The notes beneath the pieces are model-generated. The model was not told where the DNA came from and ran no database searches. It was given only the letters and a program-made list of their open reading frames with translations. A DNA stretch of 64,000 nucleotides from Heliocidaris tuberculata (lineage: Eukaryota; Echinodermata; Echinoidea; Camarodonta; Echinometridae), in NCBI GenBank assembly GCA_025618425.1, contig CM046832.1, positions 70,849,707-70,913,706 on the forward strand, given 5' to 3'. Numbering within the stretch: the stretch's first letter is position 1; each line of letters starts with the position of its first letter. Below are positions 58,149 through 64,000 of this stretch, piece by piece. The position numbers and the translations under genes are program-made.

Positions 58149-59144
58149 TGTGCCTATTTGTACCTGCAAGAATCTGCAATAAAAAGGGAGAAGTTATTCT
58201 CATTATTTTGGAATGCATCATTTCCACTAAATTTGAATAACAGAGTTCTCAGGTTAATTAAGGTTGAGGGGATAATGTACCAGAAATGATTAAATTGTTC
58301 TCTATAGACAGTCATAACAACTTCTTCCTCATCTGCTATTTTCAGAGCTAGTGCATAGTAAGAGCCAAGTACAACAAAGAATCTTTGATTACTGAAACAA
58401 TTATTAGAATAGAGCTAGGTCCAAGTCAAGGTAACAAGCTACTGCATCATGACAGAGTTTAATTGATTGTCACAATTGTATTCTGCCTTTTTTAGTTTTA
58501 GTATTAGAATTAATCTACGACATTGACATTATTTAAACTAGTGGTAAAATTTTAAAAAATCAGGAGAGTGCAGTAGTCTAGTACATAATGAGTATAACTT
58601 CATCATGTGAGAGCCAAGGCCAGGGAATAGGGATTACACATAGCTTTACTATACTTTGTGTGTACATTCTTGTACGGTCATACACCTCAACACTTTTGAC
58701 TGTGCGTCTTCAGCATGCACGCAGTGCTGAAGAATGCACGCTTGTAGCAGTCTTGTCTAACATATGGTGGATCTGAAAATTGCATGAGTGACTGTAGGTC
58801 GATGACATTACGGGACACTTCCGGGTCTACGAGCACAGCGAAGGCTTATTCGGGGTGTAGTTCGGACAACATTGAACCTACCGGTAACCATTAAAATTAA
58901 TATTTCACATTTTGTTATTTTATATTTTTTAATTCTAGGGTAAAAAATAGGGTATTAATATTCTAAAGCTATGGTGAAGAGGAGAAGAGAGAAACTGGCT
59001 CACAGTAAAGGTGATTTTCAGGAGGTTCTTAAGACTCTAAAATTGCTGCCATATTGCAGAGCGAGATTAAAAAGCAAGGCTCTATGAAGAGTAGCGTCAG
59101 CTCTTTTTTTTTTTTTTTACTCTTCAAAGTGCCTTCCAGGCTAC

Positions 59145-59275
59145 CTATGTGGGACTGTGTCCAACAGTTTTGCAGCAGTCAAAAACGGACAACATTTCTC
59201 CAAGCAAAATTTAATTTTCTTAAATTTGCTAGATTACCTGATTCAGGGACTCTTCAGCTCTGACTGTGCCACAAA
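59145..59275 (+). pseudogene. Fragment related to the THAP/P-type transposase gene
   Basis: Closely resembles 61950-62095: CTATGTGGGACTGTGTCCAA, GCAGCAGTCAAAAAC, AATTTAATTTTCTTAAATTT and GCTAGATTACCTGATTCA occur in the same order. The frame is short and broken. It lies in the presumed first intron of the CRADD-like gene, antisense to it. Confidence 0.75.
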
Positions 59276-59483
59276 TTTGGGGATTCAGAGTTGAAAGTGA
59301 AATTTTAATATTTATTTGAATTATTTTCCTCTCATGTATGAATGATCTAGACTGGAAAAAGGCCTGATGATGCACACAAAAGCTATAGTATTGAAGCCTA
59401 TTCACCCATAAAAGCTAGTCAGGAGTACAAAGTTATCTTCAGATAAGCTTGTACATGTATAAGTGACATAGGCAAGGACTTAT

Positions 59484-59931
59484 CAGTAGAGGCGCATGGC
59501 CGATTTGGGAGACTCTCTCCCACTTGGGAGACAGTCTCTGATAATGGAGACTTTGCTAACAAGAGGACAATACAAACAACACCAACAACAAAGCACTTTT
59601 TCTCGGCCAAATTTTTCCTCTCAAAAATCAGAAGCCCATTTTTGTGTGTGTGTGGATCATAACATAAAATGTTATGAAAACAAAAGTAGACGGTGGATTT
59701 TTTAAAGTAGACGGACAAGAGGGGTACTTTTTCATGAGGAATCTGCTGATCACATTTTCATTTTGAGCCGAGGTAATCCCTTTGCCGCAAATGTAAACAA
59801 AGAAAATTGGTCTCCTAAATGGGAGACTGTCTCGCAAACAGGCCATCAAAAATGTTGACATAAGTCTCTGATAATAGAGATGGTCTCCCACTTAGGAAAC
59901 AGTCTCTAATATCGGCTGTGCGCCTCTACTG
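59484..59931. mobile_element. TIR element with CAGTAGAGGCGCA ends
   Basis: 13-bp perfect inverted ends (59484-59496 and 59919-59931) with related subterminal GGGAGAC / GTCTCCC words in both arms. About 450 bp, no transposase frame, no clear target duplication. Confidence 0.75.
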
Positions 59932-59941
59932 CCTATTGAGT

Positions 59942-60419
59942 GATGACTGCCTAGAGTCTACACATGAAGCACTCACTATGTATGTGGAGCTGTGTCAATT
60001 TCGGTGGTGGTCACGACCTCTAAATTGAAGAGGTAAAAACACCAATATAAATTTTGAAAAAATACTTCCTTCTACATTTTAGGATGATCATAGAATAGAT
60101 CTAGGCTTCCTAGCCTATCTGATTTCATGCCAGATTCTTCAAGACAATAGAAATTTTATCATCTTGAATTGATCAAGTGAAATTTTCAGGCTGTTTTTGG
60201 CCGCCGATCTTGCTCCTTTCCAGCACACATATGTGCTAGAGATCACACACTTGCTATGGGAAGCAATTCCTCATGGTACGAAGGTACAGAGTGCGAGGTT
60301 AACTCCAATAACCTCGCATAAGTCATTAAGTGTGAGTCACTGTGACACTAAAATATATGACGCTATGACCACTCATAGCGACATTACTATACTTCGTGTG
60401 TAGACTCTAGGCAGTCATC
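59942..60419. mobile_element. TIR element with 22-bp near-perfect ends
   Basis: GATGACTGCCTAGAGTCTAC at the left and GTAGACTCTAGGCAGTCATC at the right. A related right-end sequence occurs near 58640-58700. It directly follows the element at 59484-59931. Confidence 0.7.
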
Positions 60420-60537
60420 TACCTCGACACTTTCAAAACACCACTGCACAAAAGTCACCAACATTCACTCATAATCGGCATTTAATTTACAAGAAACGAC
60501 ACCAACATATTCATGAAATACAATAAATTCAACTCAC

Positions 60538-60690
60538 CGATGTTGGAAAAGATAATTCCGAAAATGAAATCTGTAATTTACTGTCACTTCTGGCGAAACG
60601 GGGTATCGCAAGTCATGATGTACATTTCCTGATCGCCACGAGCGCTGACATCTCCCGCTAAAAAATTCGGTCGTTAAAAGTTCGGTTCCT
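60538..60690 (-). promoter_or_regulatory. Probable noncoding first exon and promoter side of the CRADD-like gene
   Basis: On the minus strand AACATCG|GTGAGT makes a strong donor with the exon edge at 60538. The CRADD-like coding exon at 58148 has acceptors just before its ATG, so an upstream 5' UTR exon is expected. The right border is a guess. The surrounding sequence is richer in CpG than average. Confidence 0.4.
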
Positions 60691-61532
60691 ATCGCGCACA
60701 CGTAAGTCCCGATTTTCAGTGTGTGCGATCGTAGAGATCGATGTGCACGCGATACCGAGTTTCGTTGTGGACAAAATTTTATTGGCCGATTTAGTCTAAA
60801 AACATCGGCACCATGAAAACAACATGCGATCGCAAAAAAAATTGGCGGGGATTTCTTAGGTTTTGGACATGATTTTGACTTTGGATTTTGCTGGAAATAT
60901 CAGAAGTTTTTCCTAACGGCCATTTAAGGTAGGAAAGAGATTTTAAAGCGCTGAATTTGAAAGGAAGTATTTTAAATATTTATCTTACTTTTCCTCCCAT
61001 ACCTTAAGTACATGCGAGAGAAAATGACTAGTATTTTTACATTCGTCCCGCGTAGTGGTCAGTATGACCACTATACGTGGTGTGGCTATGACTTATGAGT
61101 GTACCATACCGGTATTTCAATTAGTGGGACCGAAGGCGAATTATCCTTCCTCTGTTGATCTACTTATCTGCTTCAAAGTTCAATAATTTTAATCTCTGCG
61201 AATAATACTAAGGATATTGTGATAATTACTGATATAATCTCTACATATAGACGTAAATTTTCAAAAGAATATCATACAAACCTGTATGAAGACGAGATCC
61301 GGTCTCAGATTCACAGCAATACTAATAGAATAGTATTAGTACTAGTACTAGTAGTAACCACTGACCTCTACCACCTGGACGTTTCATTGGCTCAGAGAAG
61401 TGACGTCGTGGATCCGCCATGTTGCACTTCTGAAAAATCGACGCGCGAGAAAGCTGGAATACAGATTTGTGTACAATTTGACCGTATGTTCTTCTTGCTG
61501 AACTTTGTTTTGATGAATTTCGATTGTTAAAC
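60691..61532. other. Intergenic stretch between divergent CRADD-like and THAP genes
   Basis: About 0.84 kb separating the probable start of the minus-strand CRADD-like gene from the plus-strand THAP exon. Short inverted words occur (GTGTGCGATCG.. near 60719-60760; GTGGTCAGTATGACCAC near 61053). No gene is recognised. It could act as a shared promoter region. Confidence 0.4.
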
Positions 61533-61600
61533 ATGCCTACATGTGCTGCAGTCAACTGTTCTAATAGATACTATAAAGGATGTGGACGGACATTTCATTC
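61533..61600 (+). CDS. THAP zinc-finger N-terminal exon
   Basis: ATG at 61533 opens MPTCAAVNCSNRYYKGCGRTFH, followed by the donor GTAAGT at 61601. This is the diagnostic start of a THAP domain: MP, then a CxxxxC pair and an NR, then the FH that precedes the usual FP. The rest of the domain (second Cys/His pair, AVPTIF) would be in a following exon, which I cannot find in the 190 bases before the transposase frame. THAP domains bind DNA and are shared by P-element transposases and host THAP proteins. Confidence 0.75.
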
Positions 61601-61793
61601 GTAAGTTCAACTATGTTTTCCATGTATTCAAAAATTAAGTTGGAAGTTCACCTGAGTTGGAAGTCGTTAGCGTGTAGCGCTCTGTGTAGTCCCATGTGTT
61701 GTATTTTATGCACGGTTATGTATCGTTTAGTTAATACCATTTTGTAAAATGTTTAACCGTTTTCAGTTGAGCAAAAAAAATACTTCCTAGCGA

Positions 61794-62834
61794 ATGTCCA
61801 AATATTGCCATAAATCTACATCTCACAGTTATGAAATGTTTTTCAAGTTTTCTTATTTCCTTGAAAACTTCTTTCAACATGTTCAAGGAACTCGAATCAG
61901 TATCAAGTTACAATACATGTCAGTCTATGGCCACTCATGGGCCCTTGCCTATGTGGGACTGTGTCCAACATTCACTGTTGCAGCAGTCAAAAACAGACAA
62001 CAAAATTGCTCTAAGCAAGATTTAATTTTCTTAAATTTGCTAGATTACCTGATTCATGGACTTTTCTTTTGTGCAGTCAGAGCTGCTAATGGAAGCAACA
62101 ATAACCCTACTGCACGTCAGTTTGCATCCACGTACAAGAGGCTCCTTGTTCGTCATGAGATACAAGGGCAAAATGGTAACTGCACAGCACAAGGCAAGAC
62201 ACCAATCCTGTTTGTATCCAGTGCCAAGCCATGCATCAAAGCAGGAAACTTGAATGAGTACGATCTCGAAGAACGCCAGCCTTGCAAAGATGAACACGAT
62301 TACTGTGACGCACCTAACATCTCTGAACTGTCATCCGTTAAGCTTGCAGCAGTCGGGTATATCGCAGGATATGTGGTACGAATGGCTAAGCGGAGAACAA
62401 CATGTCCTGAATGCCAAGCTGCTCTGACATCAGACAAGGTTAATGCAGGTGGTGGTCTGCTGACGAGGAAGAATAGAGGGGGACTCATCAAGCCATCAGA
62501 GGATGTTGTTAGAGTATGTAACTCCACAGAACGTTGCTTTCAGAGACTTTTACATACTACTCAAGGTGCCCTACCCCAATCTCATGGCATTTCATTTGCC
62601 CTGGCAACTGCCGTTCTGCATGATGTGGCAGGAAAGCAGATTTTTGTTGAGCTGAGTGACCACATGTTCGATGGTCCGCCTGATTACAATCATGTCTTTG
62701 TTTTGATTAAGTGCATAGCATCATGTTATGTGAAAATTCGCATGCATCATCTTACCAAATGCTGTAATGAAAAACTTGGTGGACCCAAAATAAGGAAGCA
62801 GCTATCAAAGTTGATATTGTTCAAACATCAGTAA
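61794..62834 (+). pseudogene. P-element/THAP9-type transposase, C-terminal part
   Basis: A 346-codon open frame ending TAA at 62834. From about residue 80 it has P-transposase C-terminal features: LLDYLIHGLFFCAVRAANGS-NNNPTARQFASTYKRLL, a GYIAGYVVRMA stretch, a CPEC motif, and GGLIKPSEDVVRVCNSTERC. The first 70 codons look like noncoding sequence read through. Good internal acceptors exist (GTTGCAG near 61984; TTTTGTGCAG at about 62079), so the true exon may start later. Their phase does not fit a direct join to the THAP exon at 61533. The RNase-H-like catalytic core is absent, so this is probably an internally deleted P-like transposon or its remnant. Confidence 0.72.
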
Positions 62835-64000
62835 GGGAACACGATTGTGAATTCAAATGATCAATTCAAATTTTTGTCCTTCCACTCATGTACAATTTCA
62901 AAATGTCTTTCAAGGTAATTCCACATGACAGAAATCTACTTGGGAGGTATTTTTCTCCCTTTCAGTAATTGCTCAAGATTGAGAAGAATTACGGGAAATC
63001 CAATCTTAGTAATAAAATGATTTGGATAACAGAAAAGTTTTTTTTTAAAAGAATGTGAAAAACTTGAAAGAAATCGGACAATGAATAAGAGCTAGCCATC
63101 CTTGGAAGATCTATGTTAAAAAATAAAACTATACCAAGTGTTACGTAGCATTACGTGGTTGACAAATTCCATTACAGTTATTGTTTAATTGTCCTGTTCA
63201 ACTAAACAGGTAAAATGTAAGATTGAGCATTTTTTTCACTACATGTTACTGGCTTTATTCTGATTTATGCAGTTCATTTATTTGCCAGTAATAATTTATT
63301 TTTCGCTACTATGGAGGAGAAAAAAAAAGGGAATGCAGTGATTAGGAATGATACATAGATCATTTAAAACCTTTGCCACATCTCATATCAAGTGCCTTTT
63401 CATCGTAAATTCTATATGTTTTCATGTCAGTGAAGATAATCTTCAAAACATCTTGCAAGAAGGCACATCATCATGTGTTGTTTAGTGATCTATTCATTAA
63501 TCTGTCAAGAAGTTAATTCATTTATTTCAGCATTTTGTTATAAATCATGCATTTATTTAGAGAGTGTAGGTGTAGGCCTACTGTTTATGCCTCAAGTTGG
63601 CATATTCGAATTACAGGGATGATTACGGGAATTTTGAGAAATGCAAATTGTTTTCATCAATTTTTATGGGGTCACGAAAGTGCATGTTCCATCTATTGGA
63701 AAAAATAATTCTTCATTCGGTATTAATAGTACAAGTGTTTCATTTGCCATAAACAATACAAGTGTCTCAAGTTCAATAATGGCAACAAGAGTTTCAACTG
63801 GAGAATTCAGCCTTTAAGTGTAGGCCTACTGTTTATGCCTCATTAACTTGGTGATGGAGGCATCATTACATGTGCCTGTCTTTTTTGATATTTACTAGAG
63901 GAAGATCAAAAGCTAAAAACCAAAGATATAAAACATGATGAAAATTATTGTTTTATGAGTAACAGTGATAATTATTAAAGAAAAAAGATAATTGTCTTTT
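62835..64000. other. 3' flank, no gene recognised
   Basis: AT-rich. It holds a decayed piece of the TTAA-bounded family (about 62990-63090: GGGAAATCCAATCTTAGTAA, GAAAGAAATCGGACAATGAA). A direct repeat of GTGTAGGCCTACTGTTTATG also lies at about 63572 and 63819. Confidence 0.5.

Noticed and set aside
58971..59087. 39-codon plus-strand frame (start MVKRRREKLAHSK)
   Set aside because: Short, basic, no family match, inside the presumed CRADD-like intron; could be a small exon but nothing supports it.
1..64000. tRNA, rRNA or other structured RNA genes
   Set aside because: I saw no cloverleaf with A and B boxes or rRNA-like stretch by eye; a dedicated scan (tRNAscan-SE, Infernal) was not possible here.

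Overview
This is a 64-kb window of an AT-rich, intron-rich animal genome. Genes are split by short-phase introns with GT-AG borders, and the spaces and introns are packed with inverted-repeat transposons, MITEs, microsatellites and one LTR retrotransposon. The proteins are conserved across animals. The CARD-death-domain adaptor, the THAP/P-type transposase, the foldback-like element and the many TACATGTA-type words suggest an echinoderm, perhaps a sea urchin. That assignment is an inference, not proven here.

Layout. (1) 1-12136, plus strand: the 3' part of a LEMD3/MAN1 inner nuclear membrane gene. Fourteen exons keep one open frame of 433 residues across all junctions. Its introns carry a 5'-truncated LINE, a hAT-like element and several small palindromic elements. 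(2) 12137-17000: no recognised gene; possibly a very long LEMD3 3' UTR. (3) 17648-20054, plus strand: two microprotein genes head to tail, UQCC5 (SMIM4) and UQCC6 (brawnin). Both are mitochondrial complex III assembly factors. UQCC6 starts 193 bases after the UQCC5 stop, apparently in the same exon, so they look bicistronic. (4) 20455-27198: repeats, including a foldback-like element with CCGCGG arrays and a mariner-like element inside a TA microsatellite. (5) 27199-40379, minus strand: a complete CENPK gene (8 coding exons, 252 residues). One of its introns holds a 6.6-kb Ty3/gypsy retrotransposon with nearly identical LTRs and an intact 1302-residue gag-pol frame. That element itself contains a nested element with six copies of a 15-bp motif. 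(6) 40400-55700: a transposon-rich stretch with no gene I can recognise. (7) 55784-58148, minus strand: a CARD plus death-domain adaptor (CRADD/RAIDD-like, 246 residues), with a likely noncoding first exon near 60538. (8) 61533-62834, plus strand: a THAP zinc-finger start exon followed by the C-terminal part of a P-element/THAP9-type transposase, with no catalytic core between them.

The host genes do not form one pathway. They serve nuclear envelope and SMAD signalling (LEMD3), complex III assembly (UQCC5, UQCC6), the inner kinetochore (CENPK) and death signalling (CRADD-like). UQCC5 and UQCC6 are the clear functional pair. All exon borders were read by eye from splice sites, frame continuity and family resemblance; no alignment or transcript data were used.
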